Shown one piece after another: positions 45,706 to 54,291 of a DNA stretch of 64,000 bases. The DNA is from CAZNEZ01 sp964572475 (GTDB lineage: Bacteria; Bacillota; Clostridia; Lachnospirales; Lachnospiraceae): positions 1-64,000 of the forward strand of contig CAZNEZ010000001.1 of assembly GCA_964572475.1 (NCBI GenBank), read 5' to 3'. Position 1 is the first letter of the stretch, and each line of letters begins with the position of its first letter. The position numbers and the translations under genes are program-made. Below the pieces are notes generated by a model. That model saw nothing but the letters and a program-made list of their open reading frames with translations. It searched no databases and was not told the origin of the DNA.

Positions 45706-45829
45706 TAAAAAAGTAGTAAAAAATAAATATTTGTAGGTAATAAAATGAAGAAGAAAATTTTATTCAACAATCAATCCAACTTTAACACTAATTAGTATTA
45801 TATTTGTACAGGCACTGTATGCATCTATA
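45706..45829 (+). pseudogene. Deletion remnant of a second secreted-protein/permease cassette
   Basis: Bases 45706-45763 match 41839-41895 (leader, ribosome site and first codons of the secreted protein) with one change, GGAGG to GTAGG. Bases 45762-45829 match 42777-42846 inside the first permease with about four changes. The join removes everything between, at a shared TTAT/CAACAAT sequence. The remaining frame ends after 16 codons. It shows that a tandem copy of the cassette once existed here. Confidence 0.85.
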
Positions 45830-45844
45830 TTAATATATAACATA

Positions 45845-45878
45845 TAACAAAGCACTTGCGACTGCAAGTGCTTTGTTA
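45845..45878 (+). terminator. Long perfect hairpin, probable terminator of the ABC-2 operon
   Basis: AACAAAGCACTTGC (45846-45859) pairs perfectly with GCAAGTGCTTTGTT (45864-45877) around GACT. The T content of the 3' arm replaces a classical T-run. The remaining DNA to 46055 has no gene; it holds a TATAAT at 46011-46016 without a clear -35 and presumably the promoter of the adaptor gene. Confidence 0.7.
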
Positions 45879-46054
45879 ACTAATGTGATTATGATGTCAG
45901 AAAGTACCGTTTACTACACTAAAAACCAAATGAAACACAGAAAGTTCACAATTTCACTTTCATTTTCAGTTTACCATCACAATAGCCACACATTGGTTTC
46001 ATAGTTCTCCTATAATATGGCAATAGAAAACATATCAAGGAGGCAAAGACTTTT

Positions 46055-47779
46055 ATGAAGTCAAAACAGAAAAAAGAAAAAGTACAGACAGAAAAAAAGA
46101 AAAGGTTTTACTGCAAAAAAAAGTTTTTAATATTACTAGGTCTTATATTAGTGATAATAGCAGGAATTACAACGTCAGTAATACTTATTTTAAATAAGAA
46201 CACAGATGATACGGGCAATAAAGTGGCAGCTACAATATCAAATAACAGTAATAGTAATAAAACCACTACTTTAAGTGGCAGCGGGGTTACTACGGTAGGT
46301 TCAACAAATCAGGTATTTGATATAGATATAGGCAATTCAGGAGTTACACTTCCAGTAGAAGAAGTATATGTTTCCTCTGGGGATACAGTGGAGGAGGGAG
46401 ATAGTCTCTTAAAGATTTCAACTGAAGACATATCTGATTTGATTAGTTATTATGAGAATCAGGTTACATCATTGGATCTGGCACTTAATAAGGCTGAGAT
46501 TGAATATAATACAGGCCTTACCCAGGCAGAATATGATTATGAGGTTAATCTTAATCTGGGTGAAACATCATTACTGGAATATAATTCATCATTAGCAAGC
46601 CTTAAAGATGAGGTAACATCAGCACAGGAGGCGCTTGATGAAGCTAATGAAACTATTGCTACACTCACTTCCAATATTGAGAATGATACATTTTATAATG
46701 ATTACAAATTAGACGAATTAAAAGAAAAACTTGCAACATCAAAAAAGAATCTTACAGCGGCTCAAAATAATTCAGCAGCAAATGCAAATAACAATAAGAT
46801 TAATGATTATAATTCTCAAGTTAAAACAATACAAAGTAAGATTAGCACACAACAAAAGGAAGTTTCAGATAAGCAGACAGCATATCAGACAGCACTTGAT
46901 AATCTTGTGACACAGGCAAATGGAAATGCAAGTGTAGCAACTACCTATGTAGATATATTAAATACAGCATTTAGTGCTTGGAAAAATGCATCAGATACAT
47001 TGACGACATATCAGACGGAGATATCAGAACTTCAAAATAATATAAGTGATTTAGAAGCTGAAAATAAGAAAATAGATGAGAATATTTCTAACTTAAAAAA
47101 GGAACAGGAACAGGCGGAAAGTAATTATAATAAGGCATTGGAACAATATAATCAGGCAGTTAAAGATGCACAGAGCGAGCTTATTAGCACACAATCCTCT
47201 ATAGAAAAATTAGAAAGTGCATATGATGATGCATTATCAAGTCAGACAGAGGATTCTTTAACACTTAAGCAATCATATGAGGAAGATTTGATTACTTATC
47301 AAAATGCCAAAAATATATATGATTTAGCTGTTCAGAATCTAGATACAGCAGTTAATAAGGCGCAGGAAAAGCTTTCTACGGCTAAAGAAAGCTTAGAATA
47401 TTTAGAGACAATAGCTGCTGATGGGATAATTAAGGCACAACAAAGAGGAACAATATATTCAGTTAATTATGAGGCTGATGACAACATTACTGTAGGTGCG
47501 GCAGTAGTTTCTTATGTCAATGATGGATATATAGATGTTGCTATCACAGTATCGCAAGATGATATTGCAAAGATAGCAGTTGGTAATTCTGCCACAGTTT
47601 CTACATCATCTAATAGTATGAGAGGTGTTTCTGGTGAAGTCAGCTCAATTACAACAACTCCAAATTCAGATACAAGCGCATCTTCAGTAGAATATAGTGT
47701 AACTGTAAGCATAGATAATTCTAGTGATGGACTGTCGGCAGGTACTACAGCTTATGTGTATATAACTATTGAAGAATAA
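46055..47779 (+). CDS. HlyD/MacA-like membrane-fusion (adaptor) protein with long coiled coil
   Basis: The 574-residue protein has a basic N-terminus, a membrane helix (about 25-48), a barrel-sandwich half (about 75-125, EVYVSSGDTVEEGDSLLKIS), a long coiled-coil hairpin of about 300 residues (about 130-450), the second lipoyl half (GIIKAQQRGTIYSVNYEADD) and a beta-barrel end. Such adaptors link ABC permeases to the outside in tripartite systems; in a monoderm cell they probably extend through the wall. AAGGAGG precedes the ATG. It precedes a disrupted adaptor and a MacB-type ATPase. Confidence 0.85.
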   Translation: MKSKQKKEKVQTEKKKRFYCKKKFLILLGLILVIIAGITTSVILILNKNTDDTGNKVAATISNNSNSNKTTTLSGSGVTTVGSTNQVFDIDIGNSGVTLPVEEVYVSSGDTVEEGDSLLKISTEDISDLISYYENQVTSLDLALNKAEIEYNTGLTQAEYDYEVNLNLGETSLLEYNSSLASLKDEVTSAQEALDEANETIATLTSNIENDTFYNDYKLDELKEKLATSKKNLTAAQNNSAANANNNKINDYNSQVKTIQSKISTQQKEVSDKQTAYQTALDNLVTQANGNASVATTYVDILNTAFSAWKNASDTLTTYQTEISELQNNISDLEAENKKIDENISNLKKEQEQAESNYNKALEQYNQAVKDAQSELISTQSSIEKLESAYDDALSSQTEDSLTLKQSYEEDLITYQNAKNIYDLAVQNLDTAVNKAQEKLSTAKESLEYLETIAADGIIKAQQRGTIYSVNYEADDNITVGAAVVSYVNDGYIDVAITVSQDDIAKIAVGNSATVSTSSNSMRGVSGEVSSITTTPNSDTSASSVEYSVTVSIDNSSDGLSAGTTAYVYITIEE

Positions 47780-47801
47780 AATAGTAAAGGATGGAATCAA
47801 A

Positions 47802-48656
47802 GTGAAAGAAAAGAAAAGAAAAGAAATAGTATCAAAAAACATAGAAAACTTATTGTAACAGTAGTAGTAGTTGTTGTTGTAACAGCTGTAATTGGAACTG
47901 CCATATATGTAAGTGCACAAAATGGAGAAGCTGTTGAAACAGTATCTAAGGAAAATACGGCAACAACCGGGAATCTGGTAGTAGGTGTAACAGAGAGTGG
48001 CACCGCAAACATTGGAACAGTAGTGCAATCATATGATTTAACCACTGTGTCAGTAACGACGTCAGGAAGTGGTTCATCAGGAAGTGGTTCATCAAGTAGT
48101 GGTTCATCAAGTAGTGGTTCATCAGGAAGTAGTTCGTCGGGAAGTAGTTCATCAGGAAGCAGTTCATCGGGAAGTGGTTCATCGGGAAGTAGTTCATCAG
48201 GAAGTGGACTAGGCTCATCAGGTAGTACACAAGGGGGAAGCAGCAGTGCTAAAAGTAGTACTACAAGTTCATTAGGAAATGGAGTGAGCACAACTACATT
48301 ATCTACAACTACAGGTAATTCGGGCAGCAGTAGTTCAGCTAGTGGAAGCTCCACAACTTCAGTTAGTTCAGCTTTGGAAGTCAAGCAGCTCATCTGGGCG
48401 ACCAGGTAAATCAGATAGTAGCAATAGTGGAAATAGCAGCAATAGTTCAGATAATTCTGAAAAAGAAACAAGTGCTGTATATGTTTTGACAGGAGAAGAA
48501 GAAAATCTGACAATTCCAGTTGGAACAGCTGTTACCACTATGCTTGGAACGGTCACAACATTTTCAAGAATAGCAGTAGATGATACTCTTAAACTAATAA
48601 TAGAAAAAGATGGCAATGGTGATGATGTGGTTGTCGGCGTATATATAGTTGCGTAG
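47802..48656 (+). pseudogene. Frame-disrupted adaptor-like protein with Ser/Gly-rich linker
   Basis: The GTG at 47802, with AAAGGATGG upstream, opens a frame that stops at 47858. Moving to the -1 frame at the A_AAA_AAC heptamer (47834-47840) gives a basic N-terminus, a membrane helix (KLIVTVVVVVVVTAVIGTA) and VVGVTESGTANIGTVVQSYDL, then a GSSGS repeat. The frame stops again at 48409, and the C-terminal part VYVLTGEEENLTIPVG, NGDDVVVGVY continues in the +1 frame from about 48375. Compared with the gene upstream it has no coiled coil. Two breaks favour a pseudogene; programmed or phase-variable expression remains possible. Confidence 0.65.
48060..48212 (+). repeat. 15-bp tandem repeat encoding GSSGS/GSSSS units
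   Basis: About ten copies of GGTTCATCAGGAAGT and close variants follow one another in the disrupted adaptor gene. They encode a flexible Ser/Gly linker and are a natural place for slippage and copy-number change. Confidence 0.85.
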
Positions 48657-48668
48657 GAAGGAGCAGAT

Positions 48669-49421
48669 ATGAAGAAAAAGAATATTGAACCTGAAATAGA
48701 AGCAGATGAAAGTGCAGAAGAATCTAAAGATTATATGGTTTATATTAAAGATGTTAATAAATCTTTTGAAATGGGAAATGAGACACTTCATGTTTTAAAA
48801 AATATTAATCTTAAGGTAAAAAAAGGAGAATTTCTTGCAATTCTTGGACCATCTGGCTCTGGAAAAAGTACATTAATGAACATAATTGGATGTATGGATG
48901 TATCAGATAATGGGGAATACTATCTAGATGGTGTTGCTATTCATGATACCAAGGAAAAGGATCTTGTTAAAATCAGAAATGAGAAGATTGGCTTTATATT
49001 TCAAAAGTATCATTTAATAAGTACTTACTCAGTATTACAAAATATTATTATGCCAATACTTATGCGTGGTATAGGTAATACTGAAGCCGAAGAGATGTGT
49101 ATGGATAATATTAGGCTACTGGGACTAGACCAGAGACTTAACCATAAACCTAATGAATTATCAGGCGGACAGCAGCAAAGAGTAGCTATTGCCAGAGCAT
49201 TGTCAGGAAATCCAGCTATTTTATTAGCAGATGAGCCAACAGGTGCACTTGATAGTAATAGTGGTAAAGAGGTTCTCAAGTTATTTAAGGAATTAAATGA
49301 TATGGGTAATACAATAATTATGATTACGCATGATTTAAATGTAGCTAAAAATGCAAAAAGAGTAGTTAGAATCATTGATGGCGTTCTATATGAAGAAGAA
49401 TCACAGATAGTATCTGCGTAA
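48669..49421 (+). CDS. ABC transporter ATP-binding protein (MacB type), permease missing
   Basis: The 250-residue ATPase has an acidic N-terminal extension (about 1-22), Walker A GPSGSGKST, Q-loop FIFQKYHLIS, signature LSGGQQQRVAIARAL, Walker B ILLADEPTGALD and switch His ITHDLNVAK. AGGAGC precedes the ATG, and the disrupted adaptor ends 12 nt upstream. The FtsX-type permease that normally follows is absent; the next gene is tepA. The protein may work with one of the other permeases or be a remnant. Confidence 0.9.
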   Translation: MKKKNIEPEIEADESAEESKDYMVYIKDVNKSFEMGNETLHVLKNINLKVKKGEFLAILGPSGSGKSTLMNIIGCMDVSDNGEYYLDGVAIHDTKEKDLVKIRNEKIGFIFQKYHLISTYSVLQNIIMPILMRGIGNTEAEEMCMDNIRLLGLDQRLNHKPNELSGGQQQRVAIARALSGNPAILLADEPTGALDSNSGKEVLKLFKELNDMGNTIIMITHDLNVAKNAKRVVRIIDGVLYEEESQIVSA

Positions 49422-49493
49422 ATATTAATGTAGTAGTGTTATATTTTATTATATAAGAGTGTCATATCAAAATGGTTAGAAATGAGGCGGGTT

Positions 49494-50219
49494 ATGAGTG
49501 AAGAAATAAGTAAGGACAAGAAAGAAGAGTCAAAAGATAGTCAGGGTATTACGCCAGAAGATGAAAAAATAAAAGAATTTGGTCAGGCGACTCTTGATAA
49601 GAATGAGAAAAATCATAAAATATATTTACTTTCAATTATTGGAGAAATAGAAGGACATGAAGCATTATCAAGTACAAGTAAAACAACTAAGTACGAGCAT
49701 GTTCTTCCACAGCTGGCAATGATAGAAGACAGTAAGGAATATGATGGTCTTCTTATTTTACTTAATACAGTTGGTGGTGATGTAGAAGCAGGTCTTGCTA
49801 TAGCGGAGATGATTGCATCTATGAGCACCCCGACTGTATCTTTAGTTCTTGGAGGAAGCCATTCAATAGGAGTTCCGGTTGCAGTTTCCACGGATTATTC
49901 ATTTATTGTAAATACAGGTACTATGGTTGTTCATCCAGTAAGAATGAATGGGTTATTTATTGGAGCACAGCAAACCTATGATTATTTTAAATTGATTCAA
50001 AGTAGAATAACTGGATTTGTGGCAAGTCACTCAAATGTATCGGAAACAAGATTAGAAGAAATGATGTTTAATACTAGTATTCTTACTAAGGATTTGGGTA
50101 CAATTCTTGTAGGAGAGGATGCCGTAAAAGAAGGAATAATAAACGAAGTAGGTGGAATGAAAGAGGCATTTGCAAAAATACATCAAATGATAGATGAAAA
50201 TAAAAAATCAGAAAAGTAG
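49494..50219 (+). CDS. tepA: TepA-like ClpP-family serine protease
   Basis: The 241-residue protein belongs to the ClpP/crotonase-fold group of Bacillus TepA (YmfB). Motifs are LLILLNTVGGDVEAGLAIAE, the nucleophile Ser in VLGGSHSIGVP and the His in MVVHPVRMNG. TepA was described as promoting protein translocation or degrading signal peptides; that role here is by homology. Start is ATG 49494, preceded by GAGGCGGG. In many Firmicutes tepA lies near ftsK, which is 4 kb downstream here. The N-terminal 40 residues are polar and unstructured. Confidence 0.85.
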   Translation: MSEEISKDKKEESKDSQGITPEDEKIKEFGQATLDKNEKNHKIYLLSIIGEIEGHEALSSTSKTTKYEHVLPQLAMIEDSKEYDGLLILLNTVGGDVEAGLAIAEMIASMSTPTVSLVLGGSHSIGVPVAVSTDYSFIVNTGTMVVHPVRMNGLFIGAQQTYDYFKLIQSRITGFVASHSNVSETRLEEMMFNTSILTKDLGTILVGEDAVKEGIINEVGGMKEAFAKIHQMIDENKKSEK

Positions 50220-50357
50220 GCATAAAGCAGAAAACATCAATTACTAAACAGTATTTATCATTGTAATCTACATTCAAAATGGTTATTATACAGATACAGA
50301 AACAACAAATAGCCAAAAGCATAATGAAGGCTCATTCATTGAAAGGATATGGATTTT

Positions 50358-51860
50358 ATGAAGAAAACCGAGATAGTAATTGACAAAAGCTTTATTGTAA
50401 GTAAGGTAGACAGAAGAATCTACGGCTCATTTATTGAACATTTAGGAAGAGCAGTATATGAGGGAATTTATCAACCAGGCAACAAGCTGTCAGATGAGAA
50501 TGGATTTAGAAAAGATACACTGGAACTCGTTAATGAGCTACAGGTTCCTATTGTCAGATATCCAGGTGGTAACTTTGTATCAGGATACAATTGGGAAGAT
50601 GGTATTGGACCAAAGGATAAAAGACCTAAAAAAGTTGATATTGCGTGGCAGGTAGTTGAGAGCAATCAATTTGGAATGAACGAATTTGTTGATTGGTCTA
50701 GACTTGCTAATACAGATATAATGTATGCTGTTAATATGGGAACGGCTGGAATAAAAGAAGCGGTTAGCGCTTTGGAATATGCTAATCTTAAGAGTGGAAG
50801 TTATTATAGTGACCTTAGAATATCTCATGGATATAAGGACCCACATAATATTAAGTTATGGTGCTTAGGAAATGAGATGGACGGACCATGGCAGATAGGC
50901 CACAAGACAGCGCATGAATATGGAAGACTTGCTAGTGAGACAGGTAGAGTTATGAAAGTTCTTGATCCTTCTATAGAGTTAGTTGCGTGTGGAAGTTCAT
51001 CATTAGGAATGCCAACATTTGGTGAGTGGGAGTCTACAGTTCTCGATAACTGTTATGATGAAGTAGATTATCTTTCAATGCATCAGTATTATAACAATAT
51101 TAATAATGATACACCTAACTTCCTTGCATCTAGTGTTGGAATGGATGAGTTTATTACTTCTGTTGTATCTATTTGCGATTATGTTAAAGCTAAGAAACAT
51201 AGTAAAAAGCAGATTAATCTTTCATTTGACGAATGGAATGTATGGTATCACTCAAATGAAGCAGATCAGAAGTTAGAAAAATGGATACAAGCACCACATC
51301 AGCTTGAAGATGTATATAACTTTGAAGATGCTTTATTAGTTGGAAGTATGCTGATAACAATGCTTAGACATGCGGATAGAGTTAAGATTGCATGCCTTGC
51401 ACAGCTTGTAAATGTTATAGCACCAATTATGACTTCTGATACAGGAGCATGGAGACAGACTATTTATTTCCCATATATGCATGCAAGTGTATTAGGTAAT
51501 GGTACAGTATTAAACACTATAGTTAAATCACCTGTTTATGACACGAAGGATTATGGAGCTGCTCCATATGTAGATTCAGTTTTCATTATGAATGAAGAAA
51601 ACGAAGAGCTTACTATATTTGCAGTTAATAAAGATCTTGAAGAAGATATGGAGATAACTTGTGATCTTAGACAGTTTGCAGATTATAAGATTGCAGAACA
51701 TATAGTACTTACACATGATGACCTTAAAGCTGTTAATACAGAAACTAATCCTAATAATGTTGTTCCAGCTAATAATGGAACATCTAAGAATGATAATGGA
51801 GACTTTACAGCTTTACTTAAGAGTAAATCATGGAATGTTATTAGACTTAGAAGAAAATAG
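50358..51860 (+). CDS. abfA: Alpha-L-arabinofuranosidase, GH51
   Basis: The enzyme removes L-arabinofuranose from arabinoxylan, arabinan and their oligosaccharides. The 500-residue protein has IYGSFIEHLGRAVYEGIYQPG near the start (shown here in part), RYPGGNFVSGYNWEDGIGP, the acid/base Glu in WCLGNEMDGPWQIGHK and the nucleophile Glu in LSFDEWNVWYH, then a C-terminal beta domain. There is no signal peptide, so it acts inside the cell on imported oligosaccharides. ATG 50358 has AAAGGA 10 nt upstream. It is monocistronic. Confidence 0.95.
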   Translation: MKKTEIVIDKSFIVSKVDRRIYGSFIEHLGRAVYEGIYQPGNKLSDENGFRKDTLELVNELQVPIVRYPGGNFVSGYNWEDGIGPKDKRPKKVDIAWQVVESNQFGMNEFVDWSRLANTDIMYAVNMGTAGIKEAVSALEYANLKSGSYYSDLRISHGYKDPHNIKLWCLGNEMDGPWQIGHKTAHEYGRLASETGRVMKVLDPSIELVACGSSSLGMPTFGEWESTVLDNCYDEVDYLSMHQYYNNINNDTPNFLASSVGMDEFITSVVSICDYVKAKKHSKKQINLSFDEWNVWYHSNEADQKLEKWIQAPHQLEDVYNFEDALLVGSMLITMLRHADRVKIACLAQLVNVIAPIMTSDTGAWRQTIYFPYMHASVLGNGTVLNTIVKSPVYDTKDYGAAPYVDSVFIMNEENEELTIFAVNKDLEEDMEITCDLRQFADYKIAEHIVLTHDDLKAVNTETNPNNVVPANNGTSKNDNGDFTALLKSKSWNVIRLRRK

Positions 51861-51871
51861 ATAATACTACG

Positions 51872-51913
51872 AATACCCAAGATAACTGTTTATTAGCTAT
51901 CTTGGGTATTTTT
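51872..51913 (+). terminator. Intrinsic terminator of the GH51 gene
   Basis: AATACCCAAGATA (51872-51884) pairs perfectly with TATCTTGGGTATT (51898-51910), running into TTTTT. It lies between the convergent GH51 and dacA genes; the reverse strand lacks a matching T-run. Confidence 0.9.
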
Positions 51914-51917
51914 GTAT

Positions 51918-53270
51918 CTACTTTCTTTTTCTATGTTTTCTATGCTTTTTGATTCTGTATATTTTTTTTCGCATAACAAGAAATATAACTAATATCAAGA
52001 ATAAACCAATTACAATTACTGCTATAATAAAAATCACCTTTAGTACATTCAGTACATTTTTAAAAAAAGATGATGCAGATGATGTTTTCGGTGATTCCTG
52101 TGTTTCGGGAACAGATATGTCGTATTTTGTATATATCGGAAGAGAACCAATCTCTTCATTACCTCCATATACAATAAGCTTTCCTACTTGAGTATCCTTT
52201 GAAAGTGGTAATGATAAATCAGTAAAGGCTTCAGTCTTGTAAGTTACGTCTTTGGCAGCATATTGCTTATCAACAACCGTTGAAAATTCAGAAGCAGTAT
52301 ATACGATTAATTTACCAAGGTTATCAACCTCAAGTGTATTAACTGAATAATCATCTGATGAAAAAGTATATTCTTTAAAAGTTCCAAAAGTATAATCTAA
52401 AAGAGCAGTAGTATCTTCACATGCGATAGCTTTAGTATCTGAACCCATAACAACGACTACTATATTCATATTATTACGTGTAGTATAAGTAACAAGGTTA
52501 TTCTTAGATTCATCAATCCAACCAGTTTTTCCACCTACCATACCAGAGTATGCAAATTCGTTGCCAGAAAGCATTAGATTAGTAGTGTTAAATATTCTGG
52601 TCTCAGTTTGTTTGTTAGTTGGTGGTATAGAATATTGTTTAGTGCCAATTATTTTTTTGAAAGTTTCATTTTTAATACAATAGCTCATAATGACTGCTAA
52701 GTCATGAGCAGTAGTATAATGTTCTTCATCAAACAGTCCATGGGGATTAGAAAAGTGCGATGAAGTAGCGCCTAGTTCTTTAGCTTTGTCATTCATCATC
52801 TGATAGAAGTTATCAAATGTCCCACCAATATATTCAGCTACGCCCATTGCACAATCGTTGGCTGAAGCAACAAGCATACCATATAATAACTGCTCTAAGG
52901 TTAGCTGCTCATCTACATCAAGAGCAATATGACTTGAATTACGGTCAATACCAAATATAGCATCATGTGACATTGTAACTGTATCAGCTAGATTACCATT
53001 CTCAATTCCTAGTATGGCGGTAAGAATCTTGGTACAACTAGCTGGGTAGTGTTTTGTATCAGAATTCTGTGAAAAAAGAATCTTTCCAGAATCGGCATCC
53101 ATAACAATAGCATCTTCGGATTTGAGGGTTGGTGGAGAAAGAGTTGTTTCTTCTTCAGTTTTTACAGTAGTAGATTCAGGTGTGGTAGTAGTTTCAGCGT
53201 ATACAGTGCTGACAGATATAGCTGCTGCTATAGCAAATGCTGTCAATTTATAAAATAATTTGTGTTTCAT
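51918..53270 (-). CDS. dacA: D-alanyl-D-alanine carboxypeptidase (S11 penicillin-binding protein)
   Basis: The enzyme trims the terminal D-Ala from peptidoglycan stem peptides. The 450-residue protein has a signal peptide (about 1-25), the S11 catalytic motifs SxxK in PASCTKILTA, SxN in VASANDCAMG and KTG in VGGKTGW, a C-terminal beta domain (about 290-390) and a final membrane helix with a basic tail (about 405-450), the reverse of the usual amphipathic anchor. GGGAAAAG precedes the start. It is the only gene on this strand in the 50-64 kb part. Confidence 0.94.
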   Translation of the reverse strand: MKHKLFYKLTAFAIAAAISVSTVYAETTTTPESTTVKTEEETTLSPPTLKSEDAIVMDADSGKILFSQNSDTKHYPASCTKILTAILGIENGNLADTVTMSHDAIFGIDRNSSHIALDVDEQLTLEQLLYGMLVASANDCAMGVAEYIGGTFDNFYQMMNDKAKELGATSSHFSNPHGLFDEEHYTTAHDLAVIMSYCIKNETFKKIIGTKQYSIPPTNKQTETRIFNTTNLMLSGNEFAYSGMVGGKTGWIDESKNNLVTYTTRNNMNIVVVVMGSDTKAIACEDTTALLDYTFGTFKEYTFSSDDYSVNTLEVDNLGKLIVYTASEFSTVVDKQYAAKDVTYKTEAFTDLSLPLSKDTQVGKLIVYGGNEEIGSLPIYTKYDISVPETQESPKTSSASSFFKNVLNVLKVIFIIAVIVIGLFLILVIFLVMRKKIYRIKKHRKHRKRK

Positions 53271-53396
53271 GTCTTTTCCCTTTGTATTTTTTGTAATTTT
53301 GTATATAATGATTGTACCATAAAACTTCTAAATAGTGTTGAATTAAAATAAGTTTAATAGTAAAATAAAATGAAATCAAATGTGGAGGAAAATGCA

Positions 53397-54272
53397 ATGA
53401 ATGTTTTTGAAACAATATTTATGGGAATTATCCAGGGAGTGACGGAGTTCCTTCCAGTTAGTAGTTCCGGTCATTTAGCTATTTTTAAACAATTTTTTGG
53501 AATGTCAGATATTCCAGTAACTTATGATATATTATTACATCTGGGAACACTTGTAGCAGTATTTATCTGCTTCTGGAGTGATATTAAAGAACTTATTATT
53601 AATGGCTTTGCAATTATTGGTGATGTATGTATCAATATTTATAGATTTGTAAAGAAGATAATTAAGAAAGAACAGGGAGTTGAGTACAAGAAGATAATAT
53701 CGTCATCATATCGTAAATTTGTTATGCTGATTATAGTTTCAACAATTCCGACAGGACTTATAGGAGTTGTGTTTAAAGATTCTGTGACATTGGCAGGAAC
53801 AACACTTCTAGTACCTGGATTATGTCTGCTTATTACAGGATTTGTTTTATTAATCGCAGATACAATTAATACAGGCAGTAAAAAAGCAAAAGAGACTTCA
53901 TATAAAAGTGCAGCCTTTGTTGGAATATGTCAGGGTATAGCCACATTGCCAGGTATATCAAGATCAGGTTCTACTATAACAGCATGCCTCGGAACAGGAA
54001 TGGATAAAAAGTTTGCTGTAAAGTATTCATTCATAGTATCTATACCAGCTATTTTAGGTGCAGTAGTATTAGATATTAAAGATGTGTTTTCAGAGTCATT
54101 AGGCGGTGATATGATTGTAAAATATGCAATTGGAACCGTAATCGCAGGAATAGTAGGCTATATATGCATTAAGACAATGCTTAAGATTGTAAAAGATAAA
54201 AAATTCAAAGGATTTGCATATTACTGCTTCGTTGTTGGAGCAATTGCAATTATAGGATTCTTTGTAAAGTAG
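53397..54272 (+). CDS. uppP: Undecaprenyl-diphosphatase UppP (BacA)
   Basis: UppP recycles the lipid carrier for peptidoglycan and gives bacitracin tolerance. The 291-residue membrane protein has GVTEFLPVSSSGHL near the N-terminus and GISRSGSTITACL, the two conserved loops with catalytic Glu, Ser and Arg. Start is ATG 53397, with GGAGG 8 nt upstream. It is 19 nt from ftsK, so they may be co-transcribed. Confidence 0.96.
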   Translation: MNVFETIFMGIIQGVTEFLPVSSSGHLAIFKQFFGMSDIPVTYDILLHLGTLVAVFICFWSDIKELIINGFAIIGDVCINIYRFVKKIIKKEQGVEYKKIISSSYRKFVMLIIVSTIPTGLIGVVFKDSVTLAGTTLLVPGLCLLITGFVLLIADTINTGSKKAKETSYKSAAFVGICQGIATLPGISRSGSTITACLGTGMDKKFAVKYSFIVSIPAILGAVVLDIKDVFSESLGGDMIVKYAIGTVIAGIVGYICIKTMLKIVKDKKFKGFAYYCFVVGAIAIIGFFVK

Positions 54273-54291
54273 TAGATTAGGAGGGGCACAA

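Noticed and set aside
45900..46020. Further regulatory palindromes before the adaptor gene
   Set aside because: Only short, imperfect inverted segments were found, and none stood out from AT-rich background.
47791..47805. ATG 47791 as start of the disrupted adaptor
   Set aside because: It stops after four codons. GTG 47802 has a better site and leads directly to the slippery heptamer.
48060..48212. CRISPR or regulatory iteron array
   Set aside because: The 15-bp repeats encode GSSGS units inside an adaptor-like frame.
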